Source of the DNA: Pseudoalteromonas amylolytica
GTDB taxonomy: Bacteria; Pseudomonadota; Gammaproteobacteria; Enterobacterales; Alteromonadaceae
Assembly (NCBI RefSeq): GCF_001854605.1
Contig: NZ_MKJU01000027.1
Span: forward strand, 317,468-381,467
Direction: 5' to 3'
Length of the DNA stretch: 64,000 bases
Within the stretch, counting starts at the first letter, position 1. Every line of letters begins with the position of its first letter. The notes below the pieces were generated by a model. The model searched no databases. It was not told the DNA's origin and was given only the letters and a program-made list of their open reading frames with translations. Shown here piece by piece: positions 35,382-43,827 of this stretch. A program made the position numbers and the translations under genes.

Positions 35382-36668
35382 TTATTCTCCTTGCTCGCAT
35401 GGCATACACGTTCTGAATTTACCGGAACGTCCGGTTTCTATATAGGGTACCTTGACTATGTTGAGTTCTGTGTTTGAGCCCAGCAGTGTTGATAATCGTT
35501 GATTTAGTTGTTGTTCTGAACTTTGTAGCCAATGCTCGTTCACTATCACCCTTAACTCGAAGACCGTTTGCTCTTTTTGCACTAGTTGATATAGCGCCAA
35601 CCCACTTGGTACACCAATGGCTTCATCCACATCGTTTGGCGTAACAAAGGTGTCTTGCAGGTAAATAAAGTCTGACTTTCTGCCTTCAAATGTCACTACC
35701 GGTGAGCTAGAGCCGCAGCTACAGTTGCCTTTTTGCAATCTGTACATGTCACCAGTTCGATACCGAACATGAGGAAGGGCACCTTGGTCTAAACTGGTGA
35801 TGATCACTTCAGCCAATTCATTGACTGAAGCTGGTTCTCCAGCCTCATTAATAAATTCAAATATGAAACTCTTACTGTTGAGGTGTAAATGTCCATGCTC
35901 ACACTCCATAGCAACCCAGCCAAACTCCGACATAGAAACGAGTTGTTTGACTGCGTTTTCACTAAACATTTCGTTAATTTGTGCTTTTGCAATTTTGGTT
36001 ACATTGCTAAATGTTGCCACGATGGGCGCTTCGGGCAGCACTTTATTCCTTTTTTTCGCGTGTCTCACGAGAAATGCAAAATGTGTAGCATCTATATAAT
36101 AAAGGTTAGGTTGATAAGACTCGATTTCTTCAATCGCTCTATCTAGCATATGCTCAGGTGTTGTCAGAAGATCGTGATACACAGGCAGAATTAAAGTTCC
36201 ATCCTTCATTAATCTGTCTTCCATTGTGCTATTTGGGTTGGCACATTCAACATCAGAACAGTTTGGGGCAGCATAGCGAACGTGTTTGCGAGGCGTAGCT
36301 GAGAATGCAGTAGCGATTTTTGGCAGTGTTTCACTACAGTTTATTGCACGTTCTAATAAGAGCGTGCCAAACTCAAAGGTGACAAGTCTGTCGCCAGTGG
36401 TTCCTGAACTTGGTGAGCGGCTAAGCCTCGCATCATCCAAACTGTATCGACCAGCGAATATTCCTGCAGGAAAATGCTTTCTAAACTCTTTTTTCTCGAA
36501 GATAGGAAACTTGGACAGATCTTCAATACGTTGGAAGTCATCCGGAGTAAGGCCCATCGACGTTAATCGAGACTTGAACATTCTGACATGTTCATAACAG
36601 TACTCAATCTCACGTTTAGCGTGTTGCTCGTTTTTTTTATTGGCAATAATCAATTGAATAGATTGCAT
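35382..36668 (-). CDS. Adenylate-forming enzyme, phenylacetate-CoA-ligase (PaaK)-like
   Basis: A 428-aa member of the PaaK branch of the ANL superfamily. The P-loop reads SRSPSSGTTGDRLVTFEFG, the mid-domain has MSEFGWVAMECEHGHLH, and the hinge is HVRYRTGDMYRLQ, then a Cys-rich NCSCGSSSPV loop typical of PaaK-like enzymes. It activates a carboxylic acid as an acyl-adenylate for transfer to CoA, a carrier protein or another nucleophile. The start shares its A with the upstream stop (TAATG), and the SufS-like gene follows after a 1-nt gap. The acid is not known. A joint reaction with SufS that makes a thioacid or thioamide is a possible but unproven idea. Confidence 0.8.
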   Translation of the reverse strand: MQSIQLIIANKKNEQHAKREIEYCYEHVRMFKSRLTSMGLTPDDFQRIEDLSKFPIFEKKEFRKHFPAGIFAGRYSLDDARLSRSPSSGTTGDRLVTFEFGTLLLERAINCSETLPKIATAFSATPRKHVRYAAPNCSDVECANPNSTMEDRLMKDGTLILPVYHDLLTTPEHMLDRAIEEIESYQPNLYYIDATHFAFLVRHAKKRNKVLPEAPIVATFSNVTKIAKAQINEMFSENAVKQLVSMSEFGWVAMECEHGHLHLNSKSFIFEFINEAGEPASVNELAEVIITSLDQGALPHVRYRTGDMYRLQKGNCSCGSSSPVVTFEGRKSDFIYLQDTFVTPNDVDEAIGVPSGLALYQLVQKEQTVFELRVIVNEHWLQSSEQQLNQRLSTLLGSNTELNIVKVPYIETGRSGKFRTCMPCEQGE

Positions 36669-38314
36669 TATTTCTTCCTAGAATTACCAAGGGATATCAC
36701 TTCCGTACCGTACAATCTTCGCGCTTCTAGCTGCTTTTCTTCACATCGCGCGATTAATTTATCTGACTCAATAATCGGTTCAGACGAAGTAGTATATGCA
36801 ATGCTAGAAACAAATGATAACCAAGGTTCAGCCCCCATTGCGTAGATGTAAATGGCGGATGGTTCAAGACATTGTGTGATATGCCACGCACTGTCACAGT
36901 CAGATCCATTCAGTCTACGGTCTTGATCCATTTTGCGACGAAGCGAACCACTATAAAGTGGCCCATAAACCCAAGATAGGGGAGCACCTTTGCATTCCAT
37001 GCCAATAAACAAAGTATCTATTGGGCCTAGGTATGTTCTCACGTTTTCGTACAGCTTTGGTGATAGGTTACGTGAATCGGCTGTACACATGAGTTTGTGG
37101 CCCTGCACTTCGATGAAGTACGCCAGTTTACTCTGAATATTTAAATCCCCGTGTTCACCAAAGAAAGGAACACCTACAATTCGAGAATCAGAATTGATAG
37201 TGACGGTTTCAAATTCTGACAGCTCAATGATATTTTTAAAGCCCAACTGTGTCAGCATCAACTTTATGGATGGGTCTTGTAAGGTGCCGCTTGCCGATGG
37301 TGGAACAACCCAATATTTTACTTTATGTCTTAGCTGCAACATAGTTTCAAACAAGATGTGATCTTGATGATTGTGAGTTAATACAACATAATCAATAACA
37401 TCAGGTAGGTCTTTGTATGAAAGACGATCAGGTCCATTAGTAATATCATAACTAATGATAGGGTCACTCAAAATTGAGCAGTGTTGTGACTCTATTAAAA
37501 TGGTCGCATGCCCAAAGTATCTCACGCGGATGGTGTCATCTTGGATTGTATTGGCTTCTGTGGTCACGTAGCTTGGCTTTTCGCTGAAAAATGAGTAGAA
37601 CAGTTCAGCTTTGGTTGCTCTGTTTGGTGCATGTGACAAGATCTCTTCTACTTCTTCCAACGATAAGCCATGTTGCTTCGATGCAAATAATTTTTCATAC
37701 AACGGCGAATCAAAAGGAATTTGCAGATTAACCGTATTGTCTCCCTCAAATCGAGGCGAGCTGAGAATAAATGGTCTGTCATCCGAATTTAAATGACATA
37801 GGTTTATAGATTGTAAGCTTTTATCATAAAACTTTGGGTTCATGTAAAACAAAGGCTCAATCAGTCTAAAGCTGGGGTAGTTATTAAGATCGTAATTGAG
37901 TTCAACCATACCTTGTAAAGGCTCTGGAATGCGTTCATATAAACTTTCCAAAGACATGCCTTTAGCTTCTTCTTGGATGAGTTTTTGTAAGTCGTCGATT
38001 GCTTGACTTAGGGCGACAATCTCAGCACGATTTTGCTTGTCTTGCTCTAAAAAGTCTTTAATGAACTCAGGTTCAAGCTCATTGGCATTCTCTACAAATA
38101 ATCCACCTTTGAGTGACTTCTTTTGTGCCGAAGACGCGTGAATCTCTGGATTTGCTGTATAAGATTCTAAGATCCTGTGATGTTGCTTCGTCGTTATCAT
38201 AGCGTTAGTCGCAGGAGATATTAACATCGACCAAGCGTACCAATTATTCACTAGCGGCTCGGCCTGAATATTTCCTTTAAGATAAAATCGCTTACTCACA
38301 ATATACTCCTTCAA
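36668..38314 (-). CDS. CmlA-like diiron beta-hydroxylase (MBL fold)
   Basis: A 548-aa protein, close to the length of CmlA (about 530 aa). The N-terminal half (residues 1-245) contains the conserved EPLVNNWYAWSMLISPAT start, plus EAKGMSLESLYERIPEPLQG. The C-terminal half is a metallo-beta-lactamase fold with H314-x-H316-x-D318-H319 (VLTHNHQDHI), E387/H388 (FFGEHGDLN) and D413 (CTADSRN). These fall where I recall the diiron ligands of CmlA, offset by about 10 residues. CmlA hydroxylates the beta carbon of an amino acid held on an NRPS carrier domain with O2 and electrons. It overlaps the FkbH-like stop (ATGA) and the PaaK-like start. The residue hydroxylated is unknown. Confidence 0.82.
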   Translation of the reverse strand: MKEYIVSKRFYLKGNIQAEPLVNNWYAWSMLISPATNAMITTKQHHRILESYTANPEIHASSAQKKSLKGGLFVENANELEPEFIKDFLEQDKQNRAEIVALSQAIDDLQKLIQEEAKGMSLESLYERIPEPLQGMVELNYDLNNYPSFRLIEPLFYMNPKFYDKSLQSINLCHLNSDDRPFILSSPRFEGDNTVNLQIPFDSPLYEKLFASKQHGLSLEEVEEILSHAPNRATKAELFYSFFSEKPSYVTTEANTIQDDTIRVRYFGHATILIESQHCSILSDPIISYDITNGPDRLSYKDLPDVIDYVVLTHNHQDHILFETMLQLRHKVKYWVVPPSASGTLQDPSIKLMLTQLGFKNIIELSEFETVTINSDSRIVGVPFFGEHGDLNIQSKLAYFIEVQGHKLMCTADSRNLSPKLYENVRTYLGPIDTLFIGMECKGAPLSWVYGPLYSGSLRRKMDQDRRLNGSDCDSAWHITQCLEPSAIYIYAMGAEPWLSFVSSIAYTTSSEPIIESDKLIARCEEKQLEARRLYGTEVISLGNSRKK

Positions 38315-40200
38315 TTACGAACCGATGGTTCTATTACTGCTGTTTCCGTTGGTGTCTCAGTTGCGTAGTCTTTTGATTTTGAGAGACCAAGTTGAATTTC
38401 TTTAATTAGTTTATGTGACGCGTTAAACGCAATTTGGCGAGAGAAATGGAATGGGTTACCGTCTATGAAATCACCGTCAGATGTAACTAATTCACCAATG
38501 TCCAACACGGCGACATTAAATGTTTTAGCCGTCGTTGCGACAATGTGCTTACATTTTGTAATTTCACGAGATAGCTCTTGCCAGACTTCAAAATTATCTT
38601 TGGGTGCTATGTCACTATGGTCAATTAAAATAATCTTGGTGTTTGGCATCCGCGCTTTGACTGCATGAATCGTTTCAGTTAAAAACCGTTCAAATAAATC
38701 CAGTCGTTCCGAGTTTTCGATATAGGTACAATTATTGGCTAGCCATTTAAGGCCTGATGGCGAGTAGATCTTGTCCCACCAAGGACCTGAACCGAGGTGC
38801 TGCTTCCATTCCTTAACAACATGCCAGTTTTCTTTCTTGGTCAAATCGACATGAAATGGTGAGATAGGCAAGTAGATGTCGGTGTTTTGGTATTGGTAAT
38901 AAGCTGTCCGGTAATCCTTAGCTAAGTCCAAAATAAGTACTTGCCTTTGATCACTTAAGTCAATCGTGGGTTGAACATCACTCGTCCAAGCTAATGCGGA
39001 TTCTAGTTCTGCTTTATCATGGCTCTTACCAAATTGATACCTCATCATTGAGGCACTTGCACGCCATTCAGAAACATCTGTAAGTATGTCCGGTAATACA
39101 TTTTCCATGTACGCATTCAATACATTAACCGTACATCCACCTTGGAACAAAATATTGTGCTCGTTAACCTGAGTAGGCTGAGCGAAAAAACGTGCTTGTA
39201 TGGCAGTTAATGCTGGCCTTAATATAGGAGCGAAATGCCATAACTTATCGCCAATTTGGAATAGCTTCTGTTGCCAAAACGACAGCTCAGGTGTGATCTC
39301 GCCTATCCAGTCTGGTGCAGTACCCATGAGAGAGTCGAGCTGTTTTGAATTGGTGCTAAGTTGAGGATATCCCAGCATATAATATATATGTTGCTCTATG
39401 CCCATATTCAAAATTCGGCATGAAAACACAAAGTGCTCTAATTGCGAGGTGCCATTACTTAATTGCTTGAGTGCATAGAAGCCGCAAATGCCGTAATCAC
39501 CATATTTATCTTTTACCCATACAGCTTTGCAAGTTACTGATTTATCGATCACCAATGCTTCAACGGCTGGTTTTTCGATGCGCTTTTTGGTGAAATTAAG
39601 CTGGTTTGTCCGTTCAATTAATTCGGCAATTCTATCGATGTGTTGCTCAGCTGAGACAAACGCAATTTTTATATCAGATTGTTTTAGAAAGTCTGAGCTG
39701 GATTCAACTTGCGCTCTTTGCTCTGCTTTTCTCTCAAGTAGCTTGTAGTGGGCAAGTCTAGTATGTTGTTTGTCAGGTTTCGGGTTGTCTTCAATATAAG
39801 ACTTCAATACCTCAATATATTGCGCATCTAACACCATTAAGTTTGGTAATTCGAACTTTGCAGCTTCAAGGTTGAGTATTCTATCGTCAACGAACAGCGT
39901 GTTATCTGGTCTCAGTTGTACATCTTCAATTATTTTTCGAATAGATGGCCCTTTTGGCTGCCAATTTATTTGAGGAAATACAAAGTATTCCCAGATGCCT
40001 AGAGAAACGAGTTTTGCTTTAACAATTTCAAAGTCATTATTTGAGCAAATTGCATTAACAATACCATTATCAACAAGCGCTTTTAGAAGTGCAATATGCT
40101 CCGGTGGGCAGCTTACATCACCCTCTGAAATAGTGCCTTTCCAGAAAGTATCATCCATATCCCAAATAACCAACTTAAGCTTATTAGTAATTGTTTTCAT
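38311..40200 (-). CDS. FkbH-like protein with extra C-terminal domain
   Basis: A 629-aa protein in three parts. Residues 10-150 are a HAD-like domain with WDMDDTFWKGTISEGD (nucleophile Asp and DxDxT) and LFVDDRILNLEAAKF. Residues about 175-290 are a GNAT-like domain carrying IERTNQLNFTKKRI, the usual FkbH second half. Residues about 345-615 form an extra domain opening with LFQGGCTVNVLNAY and closing with DGNPFHFSRQIAF, suggestive of an SGNH/DUF6270-like hydrolase fold. FkbH proteins move a glyceryl unit from 1,3-bisphosphoglycerate to a carrier protein. No free carrier is visible in the window, so the acceptor is probably an NRPS carrier domain. The added domain is unusual for FkbH proteins I know. 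Confidence 0.72.
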   Translation of the reverse strand: MKTITNKLKLVIWDMDDTFWKGTISEGDVSCPPEHIALLKALVDNGIVNAICSNNDFEIVKAKLVSLGIWEYFVFPQINWQPKGPSIRKIIEDVQLRPDNTLFVDDRILNLEAAKFELPNLMVLDAQYIEVLKSYIEDNPKPDKQHTRLAHYKLLERKAEQRAQVESSSDFLKQSDIKIAFVSAEQHIDRIAELIERTNQLNFTKKRIEKPAVEALVIDKSVTCKAVWVKDKYGDYGICGFYALKQLSNGTSQLEHFVFSCRILNMGIEQHIYYMLGYPQLSTNSKQLDSLMGTAPDWIGEITPELSFWQQKLFQIGDKLWHFAPILRPALTAIQARFFAQPTQVNEHNILFQGGCTVNVLNAYMENVLPDILTDVSEWRASASMMRYQFGKSHDKAELESALAWTSDVQPTIDLSDQRQVLILDLAKDYRTAYYQYQNTDIYLPISPFHVDLTKKENWHVVKEWKQHLGSGPWWDKIYSPSGLKWLANNCTYIENSERLDLFERFLTETIHAVKARMPNTKIILIDHSDIAPKDNFEVWQELSREITKCKHIVATTAKTFNVAVLDIGELVTSDGDFIDGNPFHFSRQIAFNASHKLIKEIQLGLSKSKDYATETPTETAVIEPSVRN

Positions 40201-40281
40201 GCTTTGTCCATGTCATTTAGAAGCACATTAAAGTGCCAGTGTTTAAGATCGCCATACACACCAAAGAGGTCGTAAAAGGTC

Positions 40282-41259
40282 CTATCTATGTCCCATTGCA
40301 ACGACGACTTTACGTGGTCCTGCAAATGGTTCCCGCCCATGGGCAACTAACTTATTGTCCATGAACAAAATATCGCCCTTTTTCCAATCAAAGCGCACCG
40401 TTGCCTTGTTATAGGCGGTTCTAATATTGTCAATGATATCGTCTGAAATAATTTCTCCATCACCCCAAAACACATTGAACGGCATTCCTTCATGACCAAA
40501 AGCCGCGAGCATCTCATCCTTTATCTTTGGTTCCATAGAGGAAGGGTGCCAAAAAGCGATATGGTTCATCCAGACTTTTTCTAAAGTGATAGGATGGGTG
40601 TGAACAGCTGGTCTAACTTGAGTCGTTCTTACTTGATGCTCGCTAATCTTTTCATAATCCATTTGCATCTGTTTGCAATACTGCTCGATAGCTAGATGGT
40701 CTTCTGTCTCAAAGGCACGAATGAGATCTGGCCCTAAACCCGTGCCGAAGTTTCTAATTAACTTCCACTGCCTTGCCTCAAACTCTTCAACAATGTCAGC
40801 ATCAATATAACTTAACACTTTTCGGCAATCAGCGATTGGTGTGGCACCTTTAACAATGGCTGCCTGTAGGCAAGCAAAGATAATTTTCTCTGGAACCTTA
40901 ATCACATAAGAAAGCTCATTATGAGGGAAAATAGACAGCTTCTCAGGGTATTCAGTAGATGTGTAAACATTATTCCCTAGCTTTTGTCTTGGGGTGCCGC
41001 CTTCGACATAGTTTGTAGAGTTTTCAACAAACACGCCTGACACTTCTTTGAAACTTTCCAAATCTTGAAGGTCAAAGTTTCTTATAAGCAACGCTCCACT
41101 TTCTAAAATCTTTTTATTAATAGTATCTATATTATCTGAAGCCCATTGTATTGCGCTTGTGTTAGAACCTCTATTCTCAATCACTGGCAACCAATCTATT
41201 TTATGTGATGTTGAAACATCTACTGGATTGGTAATTAAGTTCACGTTTGTTTCATCCAT
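40282..41259 (-). CDS. Fe(II)/2-oxoglutarate oxygenase, SyrP-like
   Basis: A 325-aa TauD-superfamily dioxygenase. The iron triad is H113-x-E115 (FPHNELSY) and H307 (VAHGREPF), and R316 is the 2-oxoglutarate arginine. YTSTEYPEKLSIFPHNELS and the GATPIADCRKVL stretch are typical of the SyrP subgroup that beta-hydroxylates carrier-bound amino acids such as aspartate. It differs widely from the first copy at 26792-27715, so these are not recent duplicates. It is separated by 113 nt from the upstream aminotransferase gene, room for a minor promoter, and by 81 nt from FkbH. Confidence 0.85.
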   Translation of the reverse strand: MDETNVNLITNPVDVSTSHKIDWLPVIENRGSNTSAIQWASDNIDTINKKILESGALLIRNFDLQDLESFKEVSGVFVENSTNYVEGGTPRQKLGNNVYTSTEYPEKLSIFPHNELSYVIKVPEKIIFACLQAAIVKGATPIADCRKVLSYIDADIVEEFEARQWKLIRNFGTGLGPDLIRAFETEDHLAIEQYCKQMQMDYEKISEHQVRTTQVRPAVHTHPITLEKVWMNHIAFWHPSSMEPKIKDEMLAAFGHEGMPFNVFWGDGEIISDDIIDNIRTAYNKATVRFDWKKGDILFMDNKLVAHGREPFAGPRKVVVAMGHR

Positions 41260-41372
41260 AACAGCTTACTTATATCTATTTTTGTTTTTTTATTATGCTA
41301 TTGGAATTATCATCCCATGCATAGTGTTTTATTAGGTGACTTTCGTTTTTTCTTTCATGATATTAACTTAGG

Positions 41373-42653
41373 CTAAAACGTTGCTTCTGCTTTAGCTTTT
41401 TTAACTAGTAGTTTGTGAATTATATTTTTCAATATAGATAGTCCTTCTATTAAAGTTCTCTCACTGACGGCCAATGATATTCTAATGCATTGCTCTCCAC
41501 CAATCGAAGATGAGTCCACACCGAAAAAGAAGACATCACCGGGAACAATGATTAATTTATGCTTTTTGGCTTCTTCATAAATAACTTGTGAGTTGCATTT
41601 TAAGTCTGAAAACTGTATCCAAAGAAACATTCCTCCGGAATATTGATGCATTTTCCAATTAATGCCTTTAAATAAATCCATCATTAATGTTTTGGCAAAT
41701 AGCGCCATGTCGGAATACATAGGTCTTAGCACTTGGTGACAAAAGCGACTTAGGTCATGATGATTTATAGCTTGATTAGCCAGTAGCTGGGCATATGCAT
41801 TAGGCTGAATAGTTGCATTACATTGACTGAGCGATAAGTTAGCCACCAGAGCTGAATCGGCAACGGCAATACCAATTCTACTACCAGGAATGCCGGCTTT
41901 TGAAAAACTAAAACTATAAACTAGATTTGGAAGCATTTTAAAATCAATAGGCTGGTGGCATAGCCCTGGGAAAGGGTTGCCATATGCGCAGTCGATAATT
42001 AGTGGTATTCCTTCATTTTCAGCTGCTTTAACTAAAAACTGCCATTCTTGTTCAGACAAGCATTTTCCTGTTGGATTACTGGGAAATGATAATATCATAG
42101 CTCCATGCTCACGACGGTTTACATGACAATTTTCAATGTCCAGTTTATAAATAAACTCTTTATCATCTATATTTTTAACCGTCGGCAGCCTCGCATCAAA
42201 ACCGTCCTGATTTAATATTTGTCCACTGTAACCCACATACTCGGGCAGGGCTGGAATGAATATCTTTTTGCTGTCGCTATTAAATTGTCCAGAAAATATA
42301 TTGTTAAGCATAAAGAAAAGAGATTGGCTACCATTTGTTACCAATATGTTTTCAGCGGTAGTTTCCCAGCCATAATGCTTATTAAGTAGTTCCGAACATG
42401 TTTTTCTTAATAGTAAGTCTCCCGAAGTGCTGCCATAGCTCATTACTGATTGGGCAACTTTTTCCGCAGATATAGATTTAATAACTGATAGCCAATACTC
42501 TTCAACTTCTTTGGTTATTAAAGGGTTTCCAACACCCAAGTTTAACCACTGTTTACTGTCACTAGACAGAGACATATTGATGTCTTTTGCTAGTTTAATC
42601 ATGGGAGAATTTTGGCACATCAAATTCCCCTGCTTTGAAAGGGTTAACGACAT
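41373..42653 (-). CDS. Aminotransferase, valine-pyruvate aminotransferase (AvtA)-like
   Basis: A 426-aa PLP fold-type I aminotransferase. It aligns along its length with AvtA-type enzymes by eye: WLNLGVGNP at the start, NILVTNGSQSLFFMLNNIFS, ILSFPSNPTGKCLSE, LIIDCAYGNPFPG (PLP Asp), and the Schiff-base lysine in SFSFSKAGIPGSRIG. In this operon it probably gives the amino group to the 2-oxoacid made by the chain-elongation enzymes, making the homo-amino acid. The start at 42653 aligns with AvtA; an alternative ATG at 42620 has the better ribosome site (AGGGGA, 6 nt). The substrate is inferred from context. Confidence 0.8.
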   Translation of the reverse strand: MSLTLSKQGNLMCQNSPMIKLAKDINMSLSSDSKQWLNLGVGNPLITKEVEEYWLSVIKSISAEKVAQSVMSYGSTSGDLLLRKTCSELLNKHYGWETTAENILVTNGSQSLFFMLNNIFSGQFNSDSKKIFIPALPEYVGYSGQILNQDGFDARLPTVKNIDDKEFIYKLDIENCHVNRREHGAMILSFPSNPTGKCLSEQEWQFLVKAAENEGIPLIIDCAYGNPFPGLCHQPIDFKMLPNLVYSFSFSKAGIPGSRIGIAVADSALVANLSLSQCNATIQPNAYAQLLANQAINHHDLSRFCHQVLRPMYSDMALFAKTLMMDLFKGINWKMHQYSGGMFLWIQFSDLKCNSQVIYEEAKKHKLIIVPGDVFFFGVDSSSIGGEQCIRISLAVSERTLIEGLSILKNIIHKLLVKKAKAEATF

Positions 42654-42753
42654 AGTAAGGCTTCTATGTGATCAAAAATGAAAACCTCTATATTTTCATT
42701 TTTGGAGATTAACAGTCGTCTTTTAACGTGCTGGGTGATTAATACATAATTGG

Positions 42754-43827
42754 TCATGACACATCTATTAGAGAAATAATTTGTTCTGTTACATCGGATG
42801 TGCCAGCTTCACCACCCAAGTCGGGCGTTTTGTGAGAGCTAGCCATTTGCAGATATTCATCAACAGCTGCAGTGATGCGTTTTCCCCATTTGTCTAATCG
42901 CAAATGATCATATAAAAGGGCTAAGCTGTAGAGTGACGCCACTGGATTAGCAATTCCTTTTCCAGCGATATCGGGGGCAGAGCCGTGAACGGGTTCAAAC
43001 AAAGCGATACCCGACTGTGGGTTGATATTCGCGCTTGGGGTAATTCCTAAACCACCTACAACTCCCGCGCCTAAATCACCTAGAATATCACCAAATAGGT
43101 TACTGGAAACGACAACATCTATCGATCTAGGGTCGCTGACCATACGTTGGCAGTACGCATCAATGTAATGCTCTCCTGTTTCAATGTGATTAAATTCTTT
43201 AGATATTTTGCGAAAGCGTGTTCGCCATAGTTGACCGATATTCGTCACGGCATTTGCTTTATCGACTAAGTCTACGCGACGCCTATCGTTTGCCACTGCC
43301 CATTCAAACGCTTCTCTTATAATTCTGTCTACAGAATGCGTTGAATAATACGCGGTATCCATTGCGGCTTGCGTGCCATCAACACCAGCAACAGAGCCTC
43401 CCACTTGAGTATAGAGCCCTTGGGTATTTTCTCTGAAAATAACCATGTCAGCCCCCTCGACTCGGTTTTCCTTAAGGGGGGAGTAACAGTTGCTAACAGC
43501 TCTAATAGGCCTAAAATTAACGTATAAGTCTAAAGATTGTCTTAATTTTAGAAGCAGCTCTCTACCGTGCTCCATATTAGGAATACGAGGATCACCGATA
43601 GCGCCGAACAAAATACCGTCTACACCATCCGTAAGACTCTTTATATCCGAATCTTTTAGAATGTAACCGTGCTCAAGATAAAAGTCGGCATCTCGGTTGA
43701 AATATTCATAATTAACAACGTCACAGCTCGAGTGATTGATATGCTCAATAACTTTAACCGCTTCGTTGGTCACTTCTTTGCCTATACCATCACCGGGTAT
43801 TATGATGATTTTTCTTTCAGTGTTCAT
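42754..43827 (-). CDS. LeuB/HphB-like 3-isopropylmalate dehydrogenase family enzyme
   Basis: A 357-aa NAD-dependent beta-decarboxylating dehydrogenase. The N-terminal IIIIPGDGIGKEV, the LRQSLDLYVNFRPI strand, IFRENTQGLYTQVGG, VDLVDKANAVTN, VVVSSNLFGDILGDLGAGVVGGLG and FEPVHGSAPDIAGKGIANP all match the LeuB/isocitrate dehydrogenase family. The variable GLYTQVGG stretch differs from true LeuB, which suits a different side chain. It oxidises and decarboxylates the 3-substituted malate to the elongated 2-oxoacid. Its start overlaps the aconitase-like stop by 11 nt, so the two are co-translated. A housekeeping leu operon is not near. Confidence 0.88.
   Translation of the reverse strand: MNTERKIIIIPGDGIGKEVTNEAVKVIEHINHSSCDVVNYEYFNRDADFYLEHGYILKDSDIKSLTDGVDGILFGAIGDPRIPNMEHGRELLLKLRQSLDLYVNFRPIRAVSNCYSPLKENRVEGADMVIFRENTQGLYTQVGGSVAGVDGTQAAMDTAYYSTHSVDRIIREAFEWAVANDRRRVDLVDKANAVTNIGQLWRTRFRKISKEFNHIETGEHYIDAYCQRMVSDPRSIDVVVSSNLFGDILGDLGAGVVGGLGITPSANINPQSGIALFEPVHGSAPDIAGKGIANPVASLYSLALLYDHLRLDKWGKRITAAVDEYLQMASSHKTPDLGGEAGTSDVTEQIISLIDVS

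Noticed and set aside
36588..36845. Small forward frames opposite the leftward operon (also at 35797, 31048 and 28370)
   Set aside because: They lie wholly inside well-supported genes on the other strand, have no ribosome site, and show no domain; they are shadow frames.
36668..38314. Generic metallo-beta-lactamase hydrolase
   Set aside because: The N-terminal half and the E387/D413 positions match the CmlA hydroxylase family, not simple hydrolases.
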